Shown here: piece by piece, positions 14,401 to 21,085 of the stretch | Layout of the letters: each line of letters starts with the position of its first letter | Numbering within the stretch: position 1 is the stretch's first letter | Assembly (NCBI GenBank): GCA_049794535.1 | Contig: JBARCX010000159.1 | Span: 1 to 21,085, forward strand | Direction: 5' to 3' | From: JBARCX01 sp049794535 | GTDB taxonomy: Bacteria > Pseudomonadota > Gammaproteobacteria > Xanthomonadales > Rhodanobacteraceae | DNA length: 21,085 nt | The notes under the pieces: generated by a model | Told to the model about the DNA's origin: nothing | Database searches by the model: none | What the model saw: the letters and a program-made list of their open reading frames with translations, nothing else | Translations under genes and position numbers: made by a program

Positions 14401-17400
14401 CAGGCATCGCAGCCACGGATTCATCCGCGTCATGCAGCTGCGGATCGTGACGTTCAAACTCGGACAACGCGGCCAGTAGTTCGGCGGTGTAGTCCGTGTG
14501 CCCCACTTCTTCAACGTGTGCCAATGGTTCGGCATGCTCGAGCGCAGGCTCAGCAACATGACCTTCGACGGTCGAGCTTAGACCGTGATCATCCGTCGAC
14601 TCATTTGTTGCCAACTCAGCGTGCGAAGCGTCGTGCAGATCTTCGTCCGCCAGATCGGCGATATCGCCATGATGCGGCTCGAACACCACATGAGCTACCT
14701 GCGGCTCCGGCTGGTGATCACGCAATTCACTGATTCGCGCAATGAGTGCGCTCACATCAGGCAATTGCGGATGTGCAGCGTCGAACTGCTCCATCACGTG
14801 ATCGACCATGTCAGCGCTCTGACTGAGCAACTGCACACCCTCGGTCGTCAGCGCCTGGCCTGCGCCACGCAAGCGCTTGAGCAGGCTTTCCAGCGGCGAT
14901 AGCAATTGCGTCAGTAGCGGGATATCGACCATGGCAATGGCGCCGTGCAAGGTATGCACAGCACGTAACAGCCCATCGTCTACGGCTAGCTCGCCAGAAG
15001 CGCGGGCCACCGTCGTGCGAATGGTTTGCAGATACTGCGCCACTTCACTGCGCAGGATTTCCAGCAACACCGGATCGACCGGCGGTAATACCGGCCCTGC
15101 GATGACATCAGCAAGGTCATCCTCCGGCCGATACGTGACCGGTGTGGTCTCGATCGATGCCAGGCTGGCGGCCGGAATCGCCTCGGCAGCAAGCTGCGCA
15201 CGCGGCACGCGACGACGCACGATACGTCGCACGGTCTCCATCACGGCCGGCGCATGATCTTCGATCGTGGCCGACTCCTGCCCGTTGGCGAGTCGCTCGG
15301 CGGTGTCCATGATCGCCGCGAGTGGCGCATTGGGCAGCGTGCCGTCCTTCAATGCCTGCTCTAGATGCGGCAAAGCATCTACGGCGTGGCGCACCAGCGT
15401 CAGTACACCGGCATGCGGCGGAACCGACTGATCGAGCACACGGTTGAGCAGGTTCTCGACCTTCCACGCGAACTCGCCCAGCAAGCTGGCACCCACCAGA
15501 CGGCCGGAACCCTTGAGCGTGTGGAAGGAGCGACGAATCGGCGTGATTTCGCCCAACTGCTCGGGGTCAACCAACCATGCCTGGACCGTGCGGTTCAGGT
15601 TATCGATCTCTTCCTGCATTTCCTCCAGGAAGATCTCGCGGATATCGTCATCGATACCATCGGTGCTCGACTGGAAGCCGGCATGACCATGACTGGTCAA
15701 CGCATCCGCGACCGGCACCTGCTCGTCAACCTCCTCTTCGATTTCGACCCAATCGTCTTCGCTGGAAGCGGCGACATAGGGTGCGTTCGATTCGGTTTCG
15801 ACCAAGTGCAACCCGGTGAGATCGTGCACCCGTGGCGACGGTGTCTCACTGCTACCAATGAATAGCTGACTCGGATCGTGCCCGGCAATCAGGCTGACCG
15901 GCTCCGACAAGCTCAGCTCGGACAAGCTGGGCTCGTTAGCCAGCTCGTGCACGTGCGCTTCATGCGCCACCTCTTCATGCACCACGGCCAGCTTGGCCGC
16001 AGGCGGCGGCCAGTAGCCAAGTCCGCTCAGACTGTGCTCGGCCACATCGAGAATATGTTCCAAACCACCACGATGTTCGCGAGCAGCCTCGAGGTAGTAC
16101 TCCAACGCAGCCAGTGCATCGGCCAGTTGATCCATCTGTGCGCTGCTCGGCACGCGCTGATCGACAAACAACTCGTTGCCGATGAAGCGACCGATGCCCT
16201 CAGCGATCTGTCCCGAGCGCGGCGAAGAAAGCATGCGCAAGGCGCCAGCCACTTCGTCCATCAGGACCGGTGTATCCACCAGCGTATCGTGATGCCAACC
16301 CGATTCGACGAAGGCAACGATCGCCTCCTTCACCTTGCCGGTGTTCGCTACGGCTTCGCGCATCAGCGTCGCCAGAATATGGCGCGCCTCGCTGCGTGGC
16401 AGTAGTGACGTGGGTGCTTCATCCGACTGGCTACCTTCGGCACCCAGGCTTTCGATGTGATCATCCAGCGAGGCTTCGACGTACAGCAACGCACCGGCTA
16501 CATCGAGCAGGGTTTCCTCATCAGCCGTACGTATCCGACTGGCGATGTCGGACAGTACGCGCCGTTGCTCATTAACCACTCGGCGCGGCACACCCAGCGC
16601 CAGCATGCCCAGCGTATCGCCGACGCGATCGAGTACTTCGGTCTGTTCGGACAACTTGGCCGGATCACCATCCTGCTGACGCAGGAACAGATCCAGCGAT
16701 TCCTTCACACGGAGCAGGTCGTCTTTCAGCGCACGCGATACCGAGTCGAGCAACGCGCGGTTGTGTCCGGACATCGAACCACGTGCGTGTTCCAGCTCAT
16801 TGGCATCAGGTAGCAGACCATCGAGGCCATAGGCCTGGGCCAGCAACACCATCTGCGGGCTGCGTTGCTTGGCCTGCGCCACGATGTACAACAGCTTGCG
16901 CGCGAGATCGTCCGCATCACTGTCGCGCAGACTTTCTTCGCCCTGCTCGATCAACTGACGGATGCTGCGGTCGACCTTGCCGATCAACTGACGTACTTCG
17001 GCGGCATGACTCTTGAGGACGCCCTGATCCAGACCTTCCAGCACGCCGGCAGCAATCCACCATAGACGCCGCCCCGGCACGCTGTAGCAGCGCGCACCAA
17101 TGGCATGCAGCGTGTTGCGCATACCGGCCAACTGCTGCTGTGCGCCTTGGCCACGAAACCACGCCAGCAGTTGTTGCTGGAAGCGCAGCCGCAGTTCGGA
17201 AATCTCACCGCGATGACGTTCGGCGTCTTCGATGCTGGCCGCCGCAGGTGCCTGCGGTGGCAGTACGGCTTCGAGATTGGGCGCGAACAGTGCCGACTCG
17301 TTCAGCGCCTCTTGCTCTCGACTGGCGCGCAGCTCGTTGAGCAACGGCAGCAACACGACCGGTACGTCACGATGGCCGCCGGACAGACGTTCGAGATAGT

Positions 17401-17707
17401 CCGGCAGTTGCATCAGGCCGCGCATCAATGCGGTGTAGGCATCCTCGCGATGGCGCACGTGGTCTTCGAGTAGCGAGATGGCGAGTGTTTCCATCTCCTC
17501 GGCAACCATGGCGGCGCCGTACAGCTCGACCATGCGCAGGGTGCCCTGCACTTGATGCAAGCTGTCCGCGCAGGAGCGCATGACGTCGCGATCGCCAGGG
17601 TTGTCGACGTAGGTCTCCAGCGCCTGACGCGCAATCGCCAGCGTCTCGTCAAGCTCGGGCTTGACCCACTGCAGCGTAGTGAAATCGATGTGGTCTTGAA
17701 GTCTCAT
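11420..17707 (-). CDS. chpA: Chemotaxis-type hybrid histidine kinase ChpA (PilL), multi-Hpt
   Basis: This 2095-residue CheA-like kinase controls type IV pili (P. aeruginosa ChpA is about 2470). Domain order: N-terminal Hpt-like region with H51 in LHQVQGTLRM; FimL-like region with DTLGMLALGVPRR and VLMDEVAGALRMLSSPRS; canonical Hpt with H729 (HTLKGSGRLVG); Hpt variant with H918 (HTLHGAIAM, Lys replaced by His); a long Glu/His/Ala-rich linker (about 985-1330); canonical Hpt with H1353 (HTLKGGARIAG); CheA dimerisation helices (about 1480-1620); ATPase with N1675 (LRNAVAHG), DDGRGLD near 1714 and GRGVGMDVV near 1769; CheW domain (about 1800-1945); C-terminal receiver with D2019 in LLDIEMPRMDG and lysine in LGKPY. 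A GAGAGGGG lies just before the ATG. A 72-base spacer with two hairpins separates it from pilJ. Its receiver may act as a phosphate sink or relay. Confidence 0.95.
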   Translation of the reverse strand: MRLQDHIDFTTLQWVKPELDETLAIARQALETYVDNPGDRDVMRSCADSLHQVQGTLRMVELYGAAMVAEEMETLAISLLEDHVRHREDAYTALMRGLMQLPDYLERLSGGHRDVPVVLLPLLNELRASREQEALNESALFAPNLEAVLPPQAPAAASIEDAERHRGEISELRLRFQQQLLAWFRGQGAQQQLAGMRNTLHAIGARCYSVPGRRLWWIAAGVLEGLDQGVLKSHAAEVRQLIGKVDRSIRQLIEQGEESLRDSDADDLARKLLYIVAQAKQRSPQMVLLAQAYGLDGLLPDANELEHARGSMSGHNRALLDSVSRALKDDLLRVKESLDLFLRQQDGDPAKLSEQTEVLDRVGDTLGMLALGVPRRVVNEQRRVLSDIASRIRTADEETLLDVAGALLYVEASLDDHIESLGAEGSQSDEAPTSLLPRSEARHILATLMREAVANTGKVKEAIVAFVESGWHHDTLVDTPVLMDEVAGALRMLSSPRSGQIAEGIGRFIGNELFVDQRVPSSAQMDQLADALAALEYYLEAAREHRGGLEHILDVAEHSLSGLGYWPPPAAKLAVVHEEVAHEAHVHELANEPSLSELSLSEPVSLIAGHDPSQLFIGSSETPSPRVHDLTGLHLVETESNAPYVAASSEDDWVEIEEEVDEQVPVADALTSHGHAGFQSSTDGIDDDIREIFLEEMQEEIDNLNRTVQAWLVDPEQLGEITPIRRSFHTLKGSGRLVGASLLGEFAWKVENLLNRVLDQSVPPHAGVLTLVRHAVDALPHLEQALKDGTLPNAPLAAIMDTAERLANGQESATIEDHAPAVMETVRRIVRRRVPRAQLAAEAIPAASLASIETTPVTYRPEDDLADVIAGPVLPPVDPVLLEILRSEVAQYLQTIRTTVARASGELAVDDGLLRAVHTLHGAIAMVDIPLLTQLLSPLESLLKRLRGAGQALTTEGVQLLSQSADMVDHVMEQFDAAHPQLPDVSALIARISELRDHQPEPQVAHVVFEPHHGDIADLADEDLHDASHAELATNESTDDHGLSSTVEGHVAEPALEHAEPLAHVEEVGHTDYTAELLAALSEFERHDPQLHDADESVAAMPAESDDDLAALLASLDEPATPTATLVHDVPESVEAPTAVEEPAVIEDPIVTEDHVATTTHDALVPEHVTEEATHAAEEAVHVEAEHVTEPVELIQHEPVFNLPAEALDTLVGLPTDAAPAFEHVAANEELEAPTIHETHDEPVHVELEQVGLDQAQLEHVEPELVESTPVEAEHVEPEHVEPEHAEPEHVEAVHAEATSDELLSFGHIDPDLLEIFSEEAHEILDHADGVLAQWHAEPMEPAHLASLLRDLHTLKGGARIAGLNPIGDLTHAIETLLEKPVNADATRVGELIGTLESAFDELHRMVQRVAQGHGIAYPQALIDRLLAGSKHGVAANDDAAGVAAPVAMAMPVLDLPALLPADLPSLLPAEDQDENRSSQEQIRVRADLLDNLVNHAGEVAIYRSRLEQQVAGYRFNLVELEQTVARLRSQLRMLEIETEAQIIARFQREHREAGMAVFDPLELDRFSQLQQYSRALAESVSDLVSIQNMLDELTRQAETLLIQQSRVSSELQEGLLRTRMLPFDTMVPNLRRTLRQAAQEQDKSAQLYVEGAHGEMDRNLLDRIKAPFEHMLRNAVAHGIESPAERRKAGKPQEGSVRIRVSREATEVVVRVTDDGRGLDREAIRKRAVERGLLRADSRPSDDQLLALITQTGFSTANEVTQLAGRGVGMDVVANEIRLLGGSLAIDSQQGVGTTFVLRLPFTLAVTQAILVRIGESTFAIPMTSVQGVARITPDELARRMADAEPAFEYGGEQFGIHDLADLLGLVPGHANDDEQLPLLLTRAGDLRAAIRIDAVIGSREIVVKSVGPQISSVPGILGATIMGDGSVLVILDLAPLVRHGIIRREQRLSEGLSAVKLAVVEEQRVRPLVMVVDDSITMRKVTGRVLERHEYEVHTAKDGIDAIEKLNERVPDLMLLDIEMPRMDGYELATHMKADPRLRHVPIIMITSRTGEKHRQRAFDIGVERYLGKPYQEAELLAQIVEVLDQTATEANP
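13826..13905 (-). repeat. 15-bp tandem coding repeats in chpA (EHVEP-type pentapeptides)
   Basis: Within chpA the 15-base unit ctctggttcggcatg and close variants repeat in tandem, encoding the peptide units EHVEP/EHAEP (residues about 1268-1294). It is the most regular part of a much longer His- and Glu-rich linker between the H918 and H1353 Hpt domains. Such repeats can change copy number by slippage or recombination. Confidence 0.7.
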
Positions 17708-17724
17708 GCGCCCCTCTCAGCGGC

Positions 17725-17759
17725 TGCGCTTTCGCGCATCGCGCAACCGTCGAGGTTGC
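17725..17759 (-). promoter_or_regulatory. Two tandem hairpins in the pilJ-chpA spacer
   Basis: Read on the minus (transcribed) strand, GCAACC-TCGAC-GGTTGC (17759-17743, perfect 6-bp stem) is followed four bases later by TGCGC-GAAA-GCGCA (17738-17725, perfect 5-bp stem with a GNRA-type tetraloop). They fill the middle of the 72-base gap between the pilJ stop and the chpA start. No T-run follows, so a simple terminator is unlikely; RNA processing, stability or partial attenuation are possible. Confidence 0.5.
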
Positions 17760-17779
17760 CCTCTGTCATAAATCGGATG

Positions 17780-19810
17780 TCAACCCGGCAGCTTAAAGTG
17801 CGCCACCGAGCGCCGCAGATCACTCGCCAGCTGAGCCAGATAACCGATGGAGTCGGCCGTCTGACTCGCGCCCTGCGAGGTTTGCGAAGTGATTTCCTGG
17901 ATCGCGTTCATCGATTGTGAAATGTCCGTCGCGGCCGCCGACTGCTGACGTGCTGCGGTGGAGATGTTCTGAATCAGCGCCGACAGATCGTGCGACACAC
18001 GCTCGATATCACCCAGTGCGCTACCGGCGTCCTCCGCTTTGCGCGCACCAGCCACCACCTCGGCGGTGGTTTGTTCCATCGAGTTCACCGCTTCGTTGGT
18101 ATCGGACTGAATCGCCTGCACCAGCGTTTCGATTCGCTTCGTCGCGCTCGCCGAACGTTCGGCGAGTCGCTGCACTTCGTCCGCCACCACCGCGAAACCC
18201 CGACCCGCTTCACCCGCCGACGCTGCCTGGATGGCTGCGTTCAACGCGAGGATGTTGGTCTGCTCGGCAATGTCGTTGATCAGTTCCACGATCGAGCCGA
18301 TCTCTTGCGACGACTCACCCAGACGTTTAATACGCTTGGAGGTCTCCTGGATCTGATCGCGGATGGAGTCCATGCCCGAGATCGTTTCGCGCACCACCTC
18401 CGCACCGTGCGAAGCGATTTTCACTGAGCGCTCAGCCACGTCGGCCGACTCGGCGGAATCCTTCGACACGTTATCCATCGAGCTGGCGATCTGGTTGATC
18501 GCCGAGGTCGCCGTACTAATGCGGGCCGCCTGGCTCTGCGCCGCATCGGCCAGATGACGTGCGGTGGTCTGCGTTTCCTGAGCCGACGACGACACCTGCT
18601 CGGAGGTCTCGTTGATGGTGGTCACCAGGGTGCGCAGCTCGTCGATGGCGTAGTTCACCGAGTCGGCGATGGCGCCGGTGATGTCCTCCGACACCGTAGT
18701 CTTTACCGTGAGGTCACCTTCTGCGAGCGAACCCATTTCGTCCAGCAGGCGCATGATCGCCTCCTGGTTACGCTGGTTCAGCTCGGTGGAGTCCTGGAAG
18801 CGGCGGCGCTGATCGCGTACCAGTGCGATAACCAGCAACAGTGCGAATGCAACCGCAGCCACTGCACCGATGACGCCCCACCACACGTTGGGGAACAAAC
18901 GACGAACCGGCAGCTTGGTGATCTGGTCGGATAATTCGTTCGCGCGCAACAACACGTTCTGCGAATCCAACGATGCCTGGTTACCGGCCTGTTTCACATC
19001 GGCAATGTTGCCGGCGGCAGCCACCAGCTTGGCGACGGGATCGCTCAGCTTGTCCCAGTTGGTCTGCATGTCGGTGAGGATCTTGCGCGCGTTGGCGTCG
19101 CCGATCTGCTTCACGCCTATGCTCGCGTTGCCTTCCTGCAAGCCCTTGAGCACCTCGCCATAGGACTGGGCATCGCGGGCCATGCCGTCAGCCGAGGCCT
19201 GCTCCGAGTCGCCACCCTGCAGCACTTCCTGCACGCGGCGAATAATACGGTCGGCCAGCAACATCTGGCGCGAGGTACCAAGCATCTGGTCGGCGCTGCC
19301 ACTGCGCTGCTGCAGAATGTTTACCACCTGCTCCATGCTGGAGTTCAGCAACGGCAGCTGTTTGGACAAATCATCGGCGCGCTGGCTCGAGTCGAGCACC
19401 ACCGCCTTGTTCAGCAGGATCTTGCTGATGTCACCATCGAGCTGTTTCCATGCGTCGTTGAGTTTTGTCGTTGCACGACCAGCCGGCGTGGTGTCCTTGT
19501 CGGCATAGGGCTGCATGCCGCTCTTGGGATCGCCACTCATCAGCCGCTTCACCGCCGAGTCGATGGCGTTGCGCGTGCCTTCCAATTCGTTGAACGAATC
19601 CACGTTACCGCCAGACGCCTCGATGGCGTACTTGGCAGTCTGCTGTGACAGCACCTGAATCTGTGTCGTCAGCGCGATAGCTTGGCGGTCTTCGCTGTTC
19701 TTCGCGTTGAGCATGAAGAAATCCAGCGCCGCAAAACCAATCGCGACCAACAGCAAGATAATGAGGCCGGTATAGCCCCGTTCCTTGCCGACGCCCCCTG
19801 TAGTGCTCAT
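17780..19810 (-). CDS. pilJ: Type IV pilus methyl-accepting chemotaxis protein PilJ
   Basis: PilJ is the inner-membrane receptor of the Pil-Chp system and passes its signal through PilI to ChpA. The 676 residues (P. aeruginosa 682) comprise a TM helix at about 14-34, a periplasmic PilJ-type helical sensor region (about 35-300), a second TM at about 305-328, a HAMP-like stretch (LAEGDLTVKTTVSEDITGAIADS) and the signalling coiled coil. The hairpin tip near residue 525 reads TNILALNAAIQAASAGEAGRGF followed by AVVADEVQRLAERS, which is the PilJ variant of the MCP tip (Q and S where most MCPs have E and R). The start is the ATG at 19810, with GAGGT eight bases upstream; a GTG three codons earlier sits directly on that ribosome site and is rejected. 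Without a CheR gene nearby its methylation is doubtful. Confidence 0.95.
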   Translation of the reverse strand: MSTTGGVGKERGYTGLIILLLVAIGFAALDFFMLNAKNSEDRQAIALTTQIQVLSQQTAKYAIEASGGNVDSFNELEGTRNAIDSAVKRLMSGDPKSGMQPYADKDTTPAGRATTKLNDAWKQLDGDISKILLNKAVVLDSSQRADDLSKQLPLLNSSMEQVVNILQQRSGSADQMLGTSRQMLLADRIIRRVQEVLQGGDSEQASADGMARDAQSYGEVLKGLQEGNASIGVKQIGDANARKILTDMQTNWDKLSDPVAKLVAAAGNIADVKQAGNQASLDSQNVLLRANELSDQITKLPVRRLFPNVWWGVIGAVAAVAFALLLVIALVRDQRRRFQDSTELNQRNQEAIMRLLDEMGSLAEGDLTVKTTVSEDITGAIADSVNYAIDELRTLVTTINETSEQVSSSAQETQTTARHLADAAQSQAARISTATSAINQIASSMDNVSKDSAESADVAERSVKIASHGAEVVRETISGMDSIRDQIQETSKRIKRLGESSQEIGSIVELINDIAEQTNILALNAAIQAASAGEAGRGFAVVADEVQRLAERSASATKRIETLVQAIQSDTNEAVNSMEQTTAEVVAGARKAEDAGSALGDIERVSHDLSALIQNISTAARQQSAAATDISQSMNAIQEITSQTSQGASQTADSIGYLAQLASDLRRSVAHFKLPG

Positions 19811-19931
19811 GCTCTTCACCTCACCCGTCTACACACAACCCGCGACGCGACACAATCGGCGTCGGCACGGGACTTGTCGCCCCTAGATTCCGGTCACTGC
19901 TAGCACCGGCCCTACTGTGATAACGATCGAC
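19811..19931 (-). other. 121-base spacer between pilI and pilJ
   Basis: This gap is long for an otherwise tight operon (pilH-pilI 7 bases, chpA-chpB-chpC overlapping). It contains a weak stem CCGGT (19890-19894) / ACCGG (19905-19909) and the pilJ ribosome site GAGGT. I see no convincing sigma-70 or sigma-54 promoter, but an internal promoter for pilJ cannot be excluded. Confidence 0.35.
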
Positions 19932-20471
19932 TCAGGCCGCAGCCTGACGAAAATCCGGTGCCCGCACCAACTTGTTCATGCTGAACAGCGCTAGCCGCTG
20001 CTCACCCACCCTGTCGTCGACGAAGCGCGTTAGTCGCGGATCATCCTCACGCTCGGCCTCTTGCCGCTGCTCCGCATCCACGGTGCGCTGGCCGAACACT
20101 TCGTCCACCATCAGCGCGACGTTGCCGCCACCCTGACGAACCACCAGTAAACGCGTGCGCTCGGAGAGCAGTGTGCGCTCACTGAATAGAAAGCGCGCCA
20201 GGTCGATCACCGGCACCAAATTACCGCGTACGTTCGCCACACCCAGCAACCACGTCTGGGTACCTGGTACCGAGGTCAGCACCGGTACGGCCAACAATTC
20301 GCTGATCTCGTCGATGCCGCTGACGAACAAACGACTGCCAACGCGGTAGCCAATGCCGCGCCACAGACCCGGCGCCTCCAGCTTTTCCGGCGTATCGGAG
20401 GCATGCGCCAGCGACAGCCGCTCATAGCGGGCAAGGACTTCGAACGGGGTAAGGGTGGCCGTTTCGCTCAT
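19932..20471 (-). CDS. pilI: CheW-like adaptor PilI
   Basis: PilI links the receptor PilJ to the ChpA kinase at the cell pole. This is a 179-residue single CheW domain (P. aeruginosa PilI about 178). It begins with a short amphipathic lead TPFEVLARYERLSLAHA typical of PilI, then GLWRGIGYRVGSRLFVSGIDEISELL and the conserved CheW signature LGVANVRGNLVPVIDLARFL (76-95) with the R82-G83 pair. It ends with NKLVRAPDFRQAAA; the LVRAPDF-like tail is usual in PilI. The ATG lies seven bases after the pilH stop, so the two genes are co-transcribed. Assignment by order and sequence is firm. Confidence 0.93.
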   Translation of the reverse strand: MSETATLTPFEVLARYERLSLAHASDTPEKLEAPGLWRGIGYRVGSRLFVSGIDEISELLAVPVLTSVPGTQTWLLGVANVRGNLVPVIDLARFLFSERTLLSERTRLLVVRQGGGNVALMVDEVFGQRTVDAEQRQEAEREDDPRLTRFVDDRVGEQRLALFSMNKLVRAPDFRQAAA

Positions 20472-20478
20472 GTCCGCC

Positions 20479-20850
20479 TCATGCCGCGTTCGGTAGCAGA
20501 TCGTTGATGCACGCGAGCAATTCCTTCTCGTTCACCGGCTTGGTGATAAAGGCACGAGCTCCCTGACGCAGGCCCCACACGCGATCGGTCTCCATCGACT
20601 TGGTGGTGATCATCACGATCGGCACATTCGATGTCGCTGGATCGCGGCTTAGCGTACGGGTGGCCTGGAAGCCATTCATGCCAGGCATGATGACGTCCAT
20701 GATCACCAGGTCGGGCTTTTCGTCGCGCACGCGCACAATGCCGTCCTCGGCATTGCCGACAGCATTCACCGCGTGACCGGCTCGCTCGAGCAGCGTGGTG
20801 AACACACGCACGTCCGTCGGCGAATCGTCGATGATGAGAATCTTGGCCAC
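20479..20850 (-). CDS. pilH: Twitching motility response regulator PilH
   Basis: This is a single-domain receiver of 123 residues, the size of P. aeruginosa PilH (121). It has the acidic pair D8-D9 (LIIDDSPTD), phospho-acceptor D52 (VIMDVIMPGMNGFQATR), T82-T83 and K104 (FITKPVNE). The stretch ETDRVWGLRQGARAF is distinctive of PilH rather than PilG. It has no output domain; in the family it takes phosphate from ChpA and affects pilus retraction or acts as a phosphate sink. The start is taken as the GTG at 20850 because AAGGGGGAG stands just before it and the resulting MAKILIIDDS matches PilH. A longer frame from an ATG at 20877 adds nine residues encoded at the edge of the upstream repeat and is less likely. 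Confidence 0.92.
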   Translation of the reverse strand: MAKILIIDDSPTDVRVFTTLLERAGHAVNAVGNAEDGIVRVRDEKPDLVIMDVIMPGMNGFQATRTLSRDPATSNVPIVMITTKSMETDRVWGLRQGARAFITKPVNEKELLACINDLLPNAA

Positions 20851-20881
20851 AGCTCCCCCTTTAGAGCCAGGTTTCATATTC

Positions 20882-21010
20882 CAAGCGCTCCGCGCCGGAA
20901 TGTGTTTGCGCGCAGGGCAAGGAAGAACGAAGGAGTGTATGTCGATACACGAGTGAGTGATGACGCCGCCATGCGGGCAAACAAATCCGGCCCGAAGGGT
21001 TGCGCCTGAG
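20882..21010. repeat. Large imperfect palindrome upstream of pilH (possible mobile intergenic repeat)
   Basis: The left arm contains CCGGAATGTGTTTGC (20895-20909) followed by GCGCAGGGC. The right arm ends GCAAACAAATCCGG (20978-20991), preceded by GCCGCCATGCGG. The arms are inverse complements with a few mismatches over roughly 30 bases and continue weakly outward. At the centre lies a perfect hairpin GTGTAT-GTCG-ATACAC (20935-20950). No homology to a coding gene is recognisable on either strand. The size and structure suit a REP/MITE-like dispersed repeat or a structured RNA in the space upstream of pilH. Confidence 0.6.
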
Positions 21011-21012
21011 CA

Positions 21013-21056
21013 GCCGCCATGCGGCAGCGCGCGGCTTGACCTGACGGCCAGTCAGG
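21013..21056. repeat. Two further hairpins at the right edge of the window
   Basis: GCCGC-CAT-GCGGC (21013-21025) and CCTGAC-GGCCA-GTCAGG (21040-21056) are perfect stems close together. They abut the large palindrome and may be part of the same element, or a terminator region of a gene (possibly pilG) lying beyond the edge. The last 29 bases show nothing further. Confidence 0.45.
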
Positions 21057-21085
21057 CGCTGCGCCACGCGCTACCACCTGGCGAC

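Noticed and set aside
20861..21077. Two short minus-strand frames (67-68 codons) upstream of pilH
   Set aside because: They run through the palindromic repeat block, have no protein family features, and are better explained as chance frames in a structured repeat. They are not the end of pilG.

Overview
The window looks like a chromosomal segment of a gammaproteobacterium of the Xanthomonadales (Lysobacterales), most likely the Rhodanobacteraceae (Dyella/Rhodanobacter/Frateuria-like). This is inferred from the moderately high GC, the Pil-Chp gene order, the GspN protein and the style of the intergenic repeats; no rRNA or tRNA gene is present to confirm it.

Layout. Positions 1-1668 (+) hold the 3' part of a glutathione S-transferase gene and an ArsB/SLC13-type anion permease. 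A secreted repeat-built adhesin-like protein (1678-2451, -) converges on them. Next is a tightly overlapping minus-strand operon transcribed 6378 to 2591: gspN, a histidinol-phosphatase/IMPase-like gene, nudE, cysQ and mazG. Every junction is a TAATG or ATGA overlap. Four of its products are phosphate-bond hydrolases, most of them of the nucleotide 'house-cleaning' type. Divergent from it is bioA (6448-7812, +). A small exported two-cysteine protein (7849-8163, -) is divergent from rsmE (8345-9079, +).

From 9169 to the right edge the minus strand carries a Pil-Chp (type IV pilus/twitching) chemosensory operon, transcribed leftwards: pilH, pilI, pilJ, chpA (pilL), a chpB-like gene and chpC. 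PilJ would sense a signal, PilI and ChpC would act as CheW-like couplers, ChpA would be the multi-Hpt CheA kinase with a C-terminal receiver, and PilH would be a phospho-acceptor response regulator. pilG is not in the window and may lie just beyond the right edge. No pilK (CheR methyltransferase) lies between pilJ and chpA, and the CheB domain of the ChpB-like protein has lost its catalytic serine (GAARDG in place of GASTGG). Both halves of the methylation adaptation system therefore seem missing or inactive at this locus.

The intergenic spaces hold structured elements. There is a large imperfect palindrome upstream of pilH (about 20882-21010), two tandem hairpins in the pilJ-chpA spacer, an inverted and direct repeat cluster between the convergent rsmE and chpC, and a 14-bp perfect palindrome at the bioA convergence point. 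No CRISPR array, insertion sequence, integrase or toxin-antitoxin system was seen. The window reads as core genome, with the degenerate ChpB and the pilH-upstream repeat as the most noteworthy features.
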